The notes beneath the pieces are model-generated. The model did not search any database. It saw only the letters and a list, made by a program, of their open reading frames with translations, and was not told the origin of the DNA. A DNA stretch of 64,000 nt from Bacteroidota bacterium (GTDB lineage Bacteria > Bacteroidota > Ignavibacteria > Ignavibacteriales > Melioribacteraceae): NCBI GenBank assembly GCA_018829205.1, contig JAHJUE010000006.1:248001-312000 (forward strand). Direction: 5' to 3'. This document shows, one piece after another, positions 9,389 through 18,106 of this stretch (within the stretch, counting starts at the first letter, position 1; each line of letters opens with the position of its first letter). The translations under genes were made by a program, and so were the position numbers.

Positions 9389-9668
9389 TATGTAATACCC
9401 GTTTTTATTATACCATATTTACTTTAGCGCACAAATTTATTTTAGAACAATCCCTTTTGAAAAATATTTAAATTAGAAATATTACGTTTCTTTCATCAAT
9501 ATAATTATTATAGTTTTATTAATATTTTCCCGACCGCATCCATAAAATCTTTATTAAATTATTAACTATGGCAGATTCAGATAATAAAAATTGTACTAAT
9601 CATTAAGTAATTAAAATATTATTAATCGGACTTACGAACAATAGATATTTCTAAAGGTGTGATTTAAA

Positions 9669-9703
9669 ATCCTGCCGTCCGTTGGGTTAAAGGACAGCAG
9701 GAT
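9669..9703 (-). terminator. hairpin terminator of the BNR-repeat gene
   Basis: A 12-bp stem (9669-9680 against 9692-9703) with one G-U pair and an 11-base loop lies just after the stop codon of the gene that ends at 9712. Read on the minus strand, it is followed by ATTTT, as expected of an intrinsic terminator. Confidence 0.75.
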
Positions 9704-9711
9704 ATAAAGTT

Positions 9712-11199
9712 TTATTTAATCAGCATAAGTTTTCTTACATCACTGAAATGCCCTGATAAAAATCTGCATAAATAAACACCGCTGGGCATATCGTTTCCGT
9801 TAAACTTAATTTCATAAATTCCGGCAGGTTTATATTCATTAATTAACTGAACAATCTCGTTTCCGAGCATATCATATATTTTGATTGAAACATTACCTGA
9901 AACAGGCATCTTATATGTTATTATTGTCGAGGGATTAAATGGGTTCGGATAGTTCTGCAATAATTCAAATTGGTCAGGAATAATATTTGAATTTTCATCA
10001 ATATCTGTAAGATTTATTGTCCCTTTCGCGAAACATATATTTTCATCTCCGGTCCTATTGTCTGTCCACGCTGCATAAAGAATATTAGAAGCGTCAACAC
10101 ATATTGAAAGATTTTTTGAATCGGCATTTTGATCATTAATAAAAACAGTAACGGGAAATGTAATTCCGTTATCAACCGACTTAGAACAGAATACACCGTT
10201 CTGGCTGCCAGAATATTGAGGATATGCGACATATAATTCACCCGTGGAATTAACTGTAAGAGCGGGAGAACCCCAGCCGCCCGATGCCATTTCAACTTCA
10301 TTTCCGAATGTGGCGCCACCGTCGGAAGATTTGGAATATAAAATTTTTCTATTGTTCCCTTGATTATCGTCTTCCTGCCGCCATACCGTATAAACGTTTG
10401 AACCGTGAACTCCAACTTTTGGCCCAGTTCTTCTTTTATCAGGACTTCCCAATATGTCGTTTACCATTACGCCTGCACTGAAGTTTGCTCCGTTATCGGT
10501 AGATTTAGCGAAATAAATATCTGTGCCAATCCCCGTTCTTCTGCCTTCGTTCCAAATACAATAAATGTTTCCGTCATTATCCAGACACATTGAATTTGGA
10601 GAGTCCCAGACAATATCATCCGCGGTTACAGAAGCTGAAGAACCCGATATTTCATATGGAACAGCGAATGTATTTCCCCCGTCAGTTGATCTTGTAAAAA
10701 AGTAGCCTACATGGTTATCATCCTTCATCATGCAAAAAAAGATATAAACATTATTACCGTGGACCGAGACCAGCGGAAATACTCCCGAGCCGGAGATTGT
10801 TAACGGACTGCTGAAAGTAGCAGCCTGGTCTGTTGACTTAGCGAAATAAACCCCGTTAATATTTTCTCCTTCAACCCCGTCCCATACGGCATAAATAATT
10901 CCGGCATCGTCAACGGTAATAGACCCGAACAAATGCGGATCGTTTCCGCCTACTTTTACTCCTTCACCGAATGTTGCGCCGCCGTCTATAGATTTGGAAA
11001 TATAAGAATAGAATGTGCTTCCGTAATCGCCCCATAATAAATAAACATTACTTCCAAATACCGCGATTGTATTTCCACCGTCGGTGTTTTGTGTCCCTTC
11101 CGTAATATTATTTACATTTACATTAGGGAATCCCTGCCCAATAACATAATTAAAACAAAACAGGGCTGCAGACATCAAAAAATAGAAAGTCTTTTTCAT
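9712..11199 (-). CDS. secreted BNR/Asp-box beta-propeller protein with type IX secretion tail
   Basis: A 495-residue exported protein. A signal peptide covers about 1-21 (ends VIGQ). Residues 25-400 hold six Asp-box motifs of the S-x-D-x-G-x-T-F kind (SIDGGATF, STDGGNTF, STDNGANF, SSDGGATF, SVDNGITF and a degenerate STDQAATF), the mark of a sialidase-fold propeller. The last 85 residues start with NYPNPFNPSTIITY and end in DVRKLMLIK, a classic type A sorting domain for type IX secretion, so the protein goes to the cell surface or medium. The sialidase Arg triad and the Tyr/Glu catalytic pair are not evident, so I do not call it a sialidase. It may bind or hydrolyse glycans, or be an adhesin. 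A hairpin terminator follows. Confidence 0.85.
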   Translation of the reverse strand: MKKTFYFLMSAALFCFNYVIGQGFPNVNVNNITEGTQNTDGGNTIAVFGSNVYLLWGDYGSTFYSYISKSIDGGATFGEGVKVGGNDPHLFGSITVDDAGIIYAVWDGVEGENINGVYFAKSTDQAATFSSPLTISGSGVFPLVSVHGNNVYIFFCMMKDDNHVGYFFTRSTDGGNTFAVPYEISGSSASVTADDIVWDSPNSMCLDNDGNIYCIWNEGRRTGIGTDIYFAKSTDNGANFSAGVMVNDILGSPDKRRTGPKVGVHGSNVYTVWRQEDDNQGNNRKILYSKSSDGGATFGNEVEMASGGWGSPALTVNSTGELYVAYPQYSGSQNGVFCSKSVDNGITFPVTVFINDQNADSKNLSICVDASNILYAAWTDNRTGDENICFAKGTINLTDIDENSNIIPDQFELLQNYPNPFNPSTIITYKMPVSGNVSIKIYDMLGNEIVQLINEYKPAGIYEIKFNGNDMPSGVYLCRFLSGHFSDVRKLMLIK

Positions 11200-11597
11200 A
11201 GTAAACCTGCGTAATAGTTTTAGAACAGTTAATTGAAAGAATAATTAAAAATGCCGCTGCCTTAAAGTAGTTTTTTAAGGCTGGATATTTATCATCTCAG
11301 CGGTTTTATATTAGAATGTGAAACAGTAATTCCAACTTTTTAGGGAAGTAATGAAAAGTAGACAATGAAATATAATTTGTTTTAATTTTAATATCTATAT
11401 CATATATAAAATTTAATTTAGAGAGTTTGGTTAAACAACTTCATTCTATTTGATTTATTGGGGGAAAGAGATATGATGTCTTACTTTCCAGAGAAGAAGT
11501 ATTAATTGATTTAGAAAAAATATTAAACCTGCCAGTTTAGAGTGAGATATTTTACGAGGTATCCCATAAATCATTCTTCCGGTTGGAAATTTGGGAT
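11200..11597. other. intergenic stretch with a possible unrecognised gene remnant
   Basis: About 400 bases without a full gene. On the plus strand, 11460-11590 reads GGKRYDVLLSREEVLIDLEK, then an in-frame TAG, then SEIFYEVSHKSFFRLEIWD. It has the texture of coding sequence but is interrupted and not recognisable. It may be debris of a small gene. No terminator or repeat was seen. Confidence 0.35.
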
Positions 11598-13103
11598 TTA
11601 TTTAATGAGACTATTATTTATCGATAAATAAAAAATATTGCCCTGAGGAGTATTAGGTTTTACGCCCACTGCTGCATTATGCGAATCGGCAATTCTTTTT
11701 GCTATAGCAAGTCCAAGTCCCCTTCCTTCATTGCCACTGTTAAGCTGCACATTACGTTCAAAAATAATTTCTCTGTGAATTTCTGCAATTGTATTTCCAA
11801 AATCGGCGAATTCTATAACAGTTTCATTTTCATTACGGCGCGTTGAGATAATCAGCTTTTTCCCTTCGGAGGCATATTTTAAAGCATTATTCAAATAGTT
11901 TTTAAAGATCTCGACAATTATCGGGTTAGCATTTACAAAAAGATCATCGGTGAAATTATTTACTAATTCAATCCCGTTTTTTTCGAACGACATTTTATAC
12001 TCTTTAACCGCTTCTAACATAAGGTGTTTTAGATTCAACACTTTTTTATCAATTTCTTCGCCGCCCGCTACAATTGAAAGCGTTGCCGCATTATCAATTA
12101 CCGACATTAAATTTCCCACGCTTTCGTCAACCATTTCAACCATAGAATCTTTAGGGTATTCTTCTTTAAGCATAACGGCAATACCTTTTATTACTCCCGC
12201 CGGATTTTTAAGATCATGTGTTATTACATCAAGGAGCAGTTCTTTTAATTTATTTTCTTTACCGAGCTGTTCGGAAAGAGATCTGTGTTTCTCAAGTGAT
12301 CCGCGTATGGCATTTTCAACTTCTTTCTGTCTTTCTAATTCTTCTTTTACTTTTGTAAGTTCAAGCTTAATTTCACTTACCTGTTTTAATATTGAGAATA
12401 CGGGACGGGCTTCAGATTCGATACCGTGAATCGAGTTCTGCCAATAAATATATATCAGCAAAAAAGGAAAAGCGAATAATGAAACAATAAACCTTGTAAT
12501 AAGCGTACCCTGAAGAATATCGAGATAATAAGGAGATCCTAAAAAAGCTCCCGTATTAAATAAAATTACATCTATCCACATAACGCCGAGAAGAGTAAGG
12601 TAGGATCTAAGCCAGAGTTTCATTTTAAATTTTGTGCTTCCGAAAAATTCCCATGTAACGGCAAGAAATATCAAGTCGACAGCGGTAGTTATCACGGACG
12701 CGGAATTTATTCTTAAACTCGGCATTGGAATCTTGGCCAAAGGCATACTATCTGACAAACTCATTTGCAAATTAAGAATTACCGAAATTACAGGCACCAG
12801 CACCGAAACGGCAATTATTGTAGAAATAGCAATTCTGGTTGCTCTGGGGCCGTCAAAAACATATATGACAAAAACAGACAGCAGAAGCGCGGTGTAAAAA
12901 ACAGTAGAGCCAATCATAAAAGAAATGCCGAAAGCTTCAACCCTAACTCCCGCGTCCGTAATCCAGGACATTACCGCGGTTACTCCGCCGATTAACGCAT
13001 AGAAATGATACAAGCCGAATTTATGGCGTAATGAATGTGCAAGCAGCACAATAAAATAAACTGCCATCGCTTCGGTAATAAGTATGAAGAGGTTCGCATT
13101 CAT
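11598..13103 (-). CDS. multi-TM sensor histidine kinase with a VUT-like membrane domain
   Basis: A 501-residue kinase. The first 225 residues form about seven transmembrane helices. Features such as YVFDGPRATR (81-90) and IDVILFNTGAFLG (177-189) recall the VUT/YhhQ family of vitamin and queuosine-precursor uptake proteins. A coiled coil (240-285) leads to HisKA with His296 in VITHDLKNPAG. The ATPase domain shows NYLNNALKYA and a G2 box GRGLGLAIAKRIAD; the G1 box is weak (FADFGNTIAE where D-x-G-x-G is expected). A transporter-like sensor domain could detect a small hydrophobic metabolite, but that is inference. No regulator gene is adjacent; the nearest is a lone receiver on the other strand at 13989. 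It starts at the first ATG. Confidence 0.85.
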   Translation of the reverse strand: MNANLFILITEAMAVYFIVLLAHSLRHKFGLYHFYALIGGVTAVMSWITDAGVRVEAFGISFMIGSTVFYTALLLSVFVIYVFDGPRATRIAISTIIAVSVLVPVISVILNLQMSLSDSMPLAKIPMPSLRINSASVITTAVDLIFLAVTWEFFGSTKFKMKLWLRSYLTLLGVMWIDVILFNTGAFLGSPYYLDILQGTLITRFIVSLFAFPFLLIYIYWQNSIHGIESEARPVFSILKQVSEIKLELTKVKEELERQKEVENAIRGSLEKHRSLSEQLGKENKLKELLLDVITHDLKNPAGVIKGIAVMLKEEYPKDSMVEMVDESVGNLMSVIDNAATLSIVAGGEEIDKKVLNLKHLMLEAVKEYKMSFEKNGIELVNNFTDDLFVNANPIIVEIFKNYLNNALKYASEGKKLIISTRRNENETVIEFADFGNTIAEIHREIIFERNVQLNSGNEGRGLGLAIAKRIADSHNAAVGVKPNTPQGNIFYLSINNSLIK

Positions 13104-13145
13104 TTAATGACTCATTGATTATAAGTATTGCCGTTTATTAACAAA

Positions 13146-13613
13146 TTAATACATAATTTTTTTCGGGTTGGATTTCCAGTTTTCAAATATTTCAAGCCCT
13201 TCATTCCGCATAGCCTGTACTAACTTAATTTTCTTATTTTCTTCGGGAAGAATAAACTCGTCATAAATAACATTATCGTCAAACCCAATTTCGGCAGCAT
13301 CGTGCCTATCGCATGCATAAAAAACCTTTTCAATTCTTGCCCAATAAATTGCCGCCAGGCACATGGGACATGGTTCGCAGCTCGTATAAATTTCGGCGTT
13401 CTGAAGTTCGTGAGAGTTAATATTCTTACACGCGTTTCTTATCGCGACAACTTCGGCATGTGCGGAGGGATCTTTGGACGCTACTACCTGATTCCATCCT
13501 TCCCCTATTATTTTATTATCTAAAACAACAACAGCTCCAAACGGACCTTTATCTCCCGTGAAAGAATGTTCCTTTGCCAGTTCTATGGCTCTTTGTAAAA
13601 ATGAATTATTCAT
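13146..13613 (-). CDS. guaD: guanine deaminase (cytidine deaminase fold)
   Basis: A 155-residue cytoplasmic zinc deaminase. It has the H-A-E motif at 52-54 (His ligand and catalytic Glu) and P-C-P-M-C at 81-85 (two Cys ligands). Outside the motifs it matches the Bacillus guanine deaminase very closely: GPFGAVVV, SAHAEVVAIRNACK, YTSCEPCPMCLAAIYWARI, DAAEIGFDD and a C-terminal tail ending in Tyr, which in that enzyme reaches into the partner's active site. It should convert guanine to xanthine in purine salvage. The length is typical. No other purine genes are nearby. tRNA adenosine deaminase TadA is the main alternative, but DAAEIGFDD and the C-terminal tail favour GuaD. Confidence 0.88.
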   Translation of the reverse strand: MNNSFLQRAIELAKEHSFTGDKGPFGAVVVLDNKIIGEGWNQVVASKDPSAHAEVVAIRNACKNINSHELQNAEIYTSCEPCPMCLAAIYWARIEKVFYACDRHDAAEIGFDDNVIYDEFILPEENKKIKLVQAMRNEGLEIFENWKSNPKKIMY

Positions 13614-13744
13614 ATTTTTTTTTGTAATAATAAATTAAAATTAATTAAAAGGTTTTTTCATTTTTATAAACATCATCTTATTAAATCAATTACAACAGTT
13701 TCCGCAAAAATAACCATAATACTATCGGAATAATTTCATAATAA

Positions 13745-13772
13745 TTGACAAAAAATTCCGCTGTGTTATAAA
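13745..13772 (+). promoter_or_regulatory. possible sigma70-like promoter
   Basis: TTGACA at 13745-13750 and TATAAA at 13767-13772 are 16 bases apart in the 375-base gap before the receiver gene at 13989. The elements match the general bacterial consensus, but nothing else supports them and the leader would be about 210 bases. The rest of the gap (13614-13988) is AT-rich with no recognisable content. Confidence 0.35.
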
Positions 13773-13988
13773 TCTATAAAAATGATTTATTACGAAGTAT
13801 TAATGTTCATTTATATAAATAAAGATTAATTAAATAATAATAGACCGCATATCTTTTTAAGCTAAACTGCAGAAATTTTTTTTCGAATATAAATAGCGAA
13901 TTAAAATAATAAAATGCTAATTATTTTGTTTTTATTCATAACTGAATCGATAGGTTACATTAAAAATTAATAGTTGGTTTAGAAATAA

Positions 13989-14369
13989 ATGGAAACTGTA
14001 AAAAAGATTAAAATTATATATGCCGAGGACAGCAGATCATTATCTCATTTGGTTATATCAAAACTATCCGCCGAAAATTTCGACGTTATGCATTTTAAAA
14101 GCGGGAAAGGAGTTGTTGATGCAGTAATTAGTAATCAGCCTTCAGTTGTAATTCTTGATAATGAGATGCCTGAAATAAACGGCATGACAATTCTAGAAGA
14201 ATTAAAAAACACAGACTCGACAAAGAACATTCCCGTAATATTTTTCACTACAATTAAGGATCAGGAAAGCGTAATAAAATGTCTGAAGCTTGGGGTAACG
14301 GATTATATCGTTAAAGACTCACTGGCACTTTCAAATTTAATTCCCCGTATTAAAAAATACATTTCATAA
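13989..14369 (+). CDS. single-domain response regulator (CheY-like)
   Basis: A 126-residue protein made of one receiver domain only. The acidic pocket is Glu13-Asp14 (YAED), the phospho-acceptor is Asp57 in VVILDNEMPEINGM, the switch Thr is in FFTT (87/88) and the Lys is in YIVKDS (109). All key residues are present, so it should be phosphorylated. Without an output domain it probably acts by protein contact or as a phosphate shuttle. No kinase is immediately adjacent on the same strand. The multi-TM kinase at 11598-13103 is the closest candidate partner, but it is divergently placed two genes away. Confidence 0.9.
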   Translation: METVKKIKIIYAEDSRSLSHLVISKLSAENFDVMHFKSGKGVVDAVISNQPSVVILDNEMPEINGMTILEELKNTDSTKNIPVIFFTTIKDQESVIKCLKLGVTDYIVKDSLALSNLIPRIKKYIS

Positions 14370-14408
14370 ACCAGGAATATGATTTTAAAACATAACGGTA
14401 CAATCAGT

Positions 14409-14990
14409 TTAATTAATTTTGTTAATCTGAATATCATCGAACCATACAGTTGAGCCATGGTTATTATAACTTGTTAAGCCGGCTCTTATTATTATTTTCT
14501 CCGTTCCTTTAGGAACAAAAAAAATTGTTTCAATTCGCTGCCAGTCAACGGTTCCAAATACCGAATAATTATCCGAAGTAGAAGCTTTGCCAAGTAATTT
14601 TTCATTGTCCCGGCATTCAATTTCAACAAAGGGGGAATTAATTATGCTGACAGTTTTTACCCAAACACACAGTTCTAATTTATCCCCTTCCTTAAAATCC
14701 TCAAACCTCCTAATCCAGTTATAAATTATTTTTTCTGGAGGATGCTCTTTTGAAATGGAAATAAATACTGACTTGCCGCCGGTGCGCGATATCGAATTAT
14801 CCGCAGCCATTTTATAATATTTTTTGTATCTGGACGGTTGATTATGATACCACCCGTCGGGTAAATAACCGCCCGGTGAATTATCCTCAAAACTTCCGTT
14901 GATTAAATTTTCACCGCCGAATGTACCGCATGAATTTAAAAACAGCATGGCAATAAAAATAAATATTAACATTAATCTTATTATTATCAT
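14409..14990 (-). CDS. lipoprotein with a carbohydrate-binding-module-like jelly roll
   Basis: A 193-residue lipoprotein. A hydrophobic signal ends at the lipobox FLNSC (Cys21). The mature part begins NLINGSFEDNSPGGYLPDGW, with the ordering N-G-S-F-E-(10-15)-P-D-G-W. It continues with a KSVFIS strand, WVKT, and ends VWFDDIQI. This is the pattern of galactose-binding-like and CBM4/9/22-type jelly rolls, often attached to glycosidases, but no catalytic domain is present. It may bind a polysaccharide at the cell surface. The neighbours are a receiver protein (convergent) and a barrel protein, which tell nothing about the ligand. The domain call rests on edge motifs only. Confidence 0.65.
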   Translation of the reverse strand: MIIIRLMLIFIFIAMLFLNSCGTFGGENLINGSFEDNSPGGYLPDGWYHNQPSRYKKYYKMAADNSISRTGGKSVFISISKEHPPEKIIYNWIRRFEDFKEGDKLELCVWVKTVSIINSPFVEIECRDNEKLLGKASTSDNYSVFGTVDWQRIETIFFVPKGTEKIIIRAGLTSYNNHGSTVWFDDIQINKIN

Positions 14991-15041
14991 AGCTGCCGCA
15001 CCTGAAGAAATGGGAAATATTGATTTATTATTTAATATTCT

Positions 15042-15530
15042 TTAAAAGAAAAATCTTGCTCCAATACCGGCATCGACTCCAAATCCGGTTGAATTAATAA
15101 ATAAAAGCGTAGGAACAAATTCCACGAAAACGTCCAGCGGAGTATTATCCGGCAGCCAGACTATACCGATTATTCCCCTGGCGCCGACTGTACCGCCATA
15201 TTCAATACCCGTGTCAATCCTTCCTCCGACACCGTAAAACAAAGGGAAGCGCGCATTTATCGCGTCGAATGAATGCCATAAATAATCTACATGAATATGC
15301 GTTCTGGTTATTCTATTATAATCGGGCTCAAAGCTGTTGAATCTGTTCCCCTTGTTTGACCAGCTTAATCCGAACGCGACAGCGTTTTTATTGTTTAGCC
15401 ATAATTTTGCGCTTAAGCCTGTCGGCTCGCCTATAACCAGACCTAAACCGAATCCGTCCTTTTGAGCTTGAACAGAATTAAAACTTAATAGTAAGAAAAT
15501 TAAAAAGTATAAAGACGTTAGTATTTTCAT
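15042..15530 (-). CDS. outer-membrane protein of unknown function
   Basis: A 162-residue protein with a signal peptide (about 1-22, ends VQA). The mature start, GFGLGLVIGEPTGLSAKLWL, is a motif I recognise from a set of small conserved secreted or outer-membrane proteins in Bacteroidota and Ignavibacteria. The rest alternates Gly/aromatic strands and ends in GIGARFFF with the terminal Phe typical of outer-membrane barrels. GAGGAAAC six bases before the ATG gives a good ribosome site. No function is known. It is transcribed in the same direction as the lipoprotein genes on either side, but a terminator lies between it and the upstream one. Confidence 0.65.
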   Translation of the reverse strand: MKILTSLYFLIFLLLSFNSVQAQKDGFGLGLVIGEPTGLSAKLWLNNKNAVAFGLSWSNKGNRFNSFEPDYNRITRTHIHVDYLWHSFDAINARFPLFYGVGGRIDTGIEYGGTVGARGIIGIVWLPDNTPLDVFVEFVPTLLFINSTGFGVDAGIGARFFF

Positions 15531-15562
15531 TGTTTCCTCAACTATAATCCAAAAATAATATT

Positions 15563-15601
15563 TTTAAGGAGGGGAAGCTTTGCTTACTTTCCCTCCTTAA
15601 A
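15563..15601 (-). terminator. hairpin after the Ala/Ser-rich lipoprotein gene
   Basis: Arms TTTAAGGAGGG (15563-15573) and CCCTCCTTAAA (15591-15601) pair perfectly over 11 bp around a 17-base loop. It lies 90 bases after the stop of the gene ending at 15691 and before the start of the next gene. The tail is AT-rich but not a clean T run. Confidence 0.55.
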
Positions 15602-15690
15602 TAACAACAATTGGCTTCACCTATATTAAATAAATAATTCCCCCCATATTAAAAGGCTATAACCGGCATAGAATTATAATATTGATTTTA

Positions 15691-17022
15691 CTAGTTCATA
15701 TTTGCCATAATTAATATTTGCGTTGCGGCTTTAACCTGCGCCGACGAAGCGCCGACCATAGCGGCTTCGGTTTCGGATTTAACAGAGTTATAAAATGTTA
15801 CATAAGCATTTACAATTGTATTTAAAGAAACTGTGCCGGTAAGCGAAATATCGAGAATTGCTTTCGCGGAAGAGGCAGAATTAATTTGTACGTCAACAGT
15901 TTCGATTATATCGGCATAAGCCGAAAGAGCAAGTTTCAGCTGTGCTTTAATTGACGAATGATATTGAACAAAAGCGTCATTAATCTGATTCATATCCGAG
16001 GAAGATTTAATAGACGCATATAAAGTAGAACCCGCGGAAGCCGCTGCATTTATCTGCGATTCCGAAGCGCCTGCGGCCTGGAATTCTTGCTTCATTGCGT
16101 AATTAAGTACGAATGAATATCTTTTATAAAATGTTTTTGAAATTGCCAGTCTTGCATCTGCGTCCATTGAAGCCGAAACATTTAAATATGATGTACCTGC
16201 AATTCTCATCATTTCAGCATAAATATTTGCGTCAATATTATTGCCTGTATAAATTGAAGCGCATGATTCTTCATATCTTTTAACATCATCGTCAACTTCT
16301 TCATCAGAATCGCTTGAGTTGTTATATAAATCCGCATCCAGCTGTGCTTTGGCTTCGGCTCTGGCGTTTAATACCGCTTGAATTTGGCTGCTTGTTAATC
16401 CGAAATATGCGTTGCCTGCCGCCTGCGCCGAAGCGTTATATCTTGCGTTTAACGCGCTTATAAATTCAGCTTCATAATTATTATTGCTTTTAATATAAGC
16501 GGCGCTTTCGGCATCAATTAGAATTTTCAAATCAGTCGCATCAACAACCTCGGCATTACCCTGACTTACCAGTTTTACATATATATTTGTTTCGGCAGTC
16601 GATTCTTCGTTTAGCGGAGGAGCATAAACTGTAGTTCCGCTTTCTACGGCCGCAGATACAATTGCTTTTAATTGCGCTGATCCTTGAGTAGCAACAACTA
16701 CGAGATTGCTTGTTCCGCTTAGTTCGGTTTCAACAACAAATTTGCCTTCGGCATTTGTCTGCACGCTTTGCGTCGAGACTGTTTTTAATGATCCGTCTGC
16801 CTGAACCTGCGCGAGAATAACTTCCGCTGCTTGTATGCCTGAAATTTTAGCAAGTGAATTTGTACTTCCGCCGGAACTTGAAATTCTACCCGCGACTTTT
16901 GCTGTATTGCCGTTTGAATCAACGGGATTATCATCGGACGAACACGCGGCTGTTAATAAGAATATTGAAAGTACAGCCGGCAGCAAAATGTTTTTAGTTA
17001 TTGATTTATTATTATAGATCAT
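15691..17022 (-). CDS. Ala/Ser-rich helical lipoprotein, unknown function
   Basis: A 443-residue lipoprotein. I start at the ATG at 17022 because GGAGG lies six bases before it; another ATG 12 bases upstream would place this ribosome site inside the gene. The signal peptide ends at LTAAC (lipobox), followed by SSDDNPVDSNGN, a typical flexible linker of Bacteroidota lipoproteins. Residues about 40-115 look like a small carboxypeptidase-regulatory-like beta domain (KVAGRISS, AEGKFVVETEL). From about 160 on it is strongly Ala, Ser and Gln rich and helical, with many short A-S-A-x-A-L stretches and no recognisable motif. It may be a surface or periplasmic structural protein. No enzyme features are seen. 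Confidence 0.65.
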   Translation of the reverse strand: MIYNNKSITKNILLPAVLSIFLLTAACSSDDNPVDSNGNTAKVAGRISSSGGSTNSLAKISGIQAAEVILAQVQADGSLKTVSTQSVQTNAEGKFVVETELSGTSNLVVVATQGSAQLKAIVSAAVESGTTVYAPPLNEESTAETNIYVKLVSQGNAEVVDATDLKILIDAESAAYIKSNNNYEAEFISALNARYNASAQAAGNAYFGLTSSQIQAVLNARAEAKAQLDADLYNNSSDSDEEVDDDVKRYEESCASIYTGNNIDANIYAEMMRIAGTSYLNVSASMDADARLAISKTFYKRYSFVLNYAMKQEFQAAGASESQINAAASAGSTLYASIKSSSDMNQINDAFVQYHSSIKAQLKLALSAYADIIETVDVQINSASSAKAILDISLTGTVSLNTIVNAYVTFYNSVKSETEAAMVGASSAQVKAATQILIMANMN

Positions 17023-17039
17023 TTGATCCTCCATTTTTG

Positions 17040-17589
17040 TTGCTTTGATATTGATTAGGTTTCTGTTTATTCCGGAATTAAAAGAATTATTTATTATTGT
17101 TTAATACTCCTAAATCTTGAGAGTCAAATTAAAATCTTTTTGTATAGCGGTATGCAGTAATAGTATATAAAGTAGTGTGGTCGTTTTTTTGGCAATAAAT
17201 ATAGGCTGTTTTGGGGTGTTTTATTGTCTTTTGCAAATTCATATGTGATTCTAATCATTTTAGAATAAGATTTAATTTTAAGTAAACGTTTTATATAAAT
17301 AATTTTCAGATCCGCGGTTAAGATTTTTTTCTTAATCATTTTTTACTTTAGCGATAACCGCTATGATTTTAGATTTTTTTTAATTAGTTATAACATTGAA
17401 AGTATTTTACTATAAAAAGTGTATGAGTTTATATCAGCAATAAAGCATCATTACTTTTTGTTTTGTGAATCATTTACCCTAATATATTTACTATCAGTTT
17501 TTGTCACATTTTATTTGGTATAAGGAAATAATAAAAAATGGATATTAAAATTTACTTATGAAGTTTTTCATAATTTGTATTCAATTAGA
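17040..17589. other. intergenic stretch, nothing recognised
   Basis: About 550 AT-rich bases. A 71-codon open frame on the minus strand (17124-17339) is Lys/Ile/Tyr-rich, has no family look and no ribosome site, and is probably chance. No hairpin with a T tail and no repeats were found. Confidence 0.5.
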
Positions 17590-17961
17590 TTACTTTTGTT
17601 TTGAAATTGTTATTCCGTTAAGGAAAAGTTTAAGTTTCTTCAACTCGGTATTTTTGTCGAAAAAATATACAAGCCCGGATTTTTCATAATCTTTGCCGTA
17701 ATACAATCTTTTAAAACTTGTCAAAAATATTAATACCGGATTTTTTCCGGCTGAGTTTATTTTTGATATTAGACTGTTTAATTTCCCGCCTGCCAGTTCT
17801 TCTTCTATTACGATAACGTCAACATTATTATCATTCAGGATTCCTATGGCTTCTGAAATATCATCAGCCCTGAAAATTGATCCGTGCATGTCTTCAATTC
17901 CCAAATAATTAATTATTTTTTCTCTTAGGACTAATTTGTTGTCAACGTATAAAATTTTCAT
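17590..17961 (-). CDS. receiver-like protein lacking the phospho-acceptor Asp
   Basis: A 123-residue protein with the fold pattern of a response-regulator receiver: KILYVDN at the start, VDVIVIEEELAGGK in the middle, VLIFLTS (Thr81) and YFFDKNTEL with Lys103. The position of the phosphorylated Asp is Glu53 (VIVIE), and the acidic pocket has only Asp7 (VDNK). It therefore cannot be phosphorylated in the normal way, and Glu may mimic the active state. Pseudo-receivers act as protein-binding switches. It lies 145 bases downstream of a NarL-type regulator and its kinase on the same strand, so it may belong to that signalling unit. Family assignment is by pattern and is fairly firm. Confidence 0.75.
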   Translation of the reverse strand: MKILYVDNKLVLREKIINYLGIEDMHGSIFRADDISEAIGILNDNNVDVIVIEEELAGGKLNSLISKINSAGKNPVLIFLTSFKRLYYGKDYEKSGLVYFFDKNTELKKLKLFLNGITISKQK

Positions 17962-18106
17962 TTTCTTAAATGCGGTAAAAACAAATTTAATTTACAAACC
18001 GTTCGTTTAAACAATTGCAAAGCATCTATGGTTTTAAATGCGGCAGATTATAGAAAAATAATGTGGTAGTTTTTACTACAGTTTAATGAGTTAATTAAAC
18101 CGGTAT

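Noticed and set aside
9712-11199. Annotation as a true sialidase because of the Asp boxes
   Set aside because: Asp boxes mark the fold only. The Arg triad and the Tyr/Glu catalytic pair could not be found.
17124-17339. 71-codon open frame on the minus strand
   Set aside because: It is Lys/Ile/Tyr-rich as expected from AT-rich DNA, without ribosome site, family pattern or conserved neighbour.
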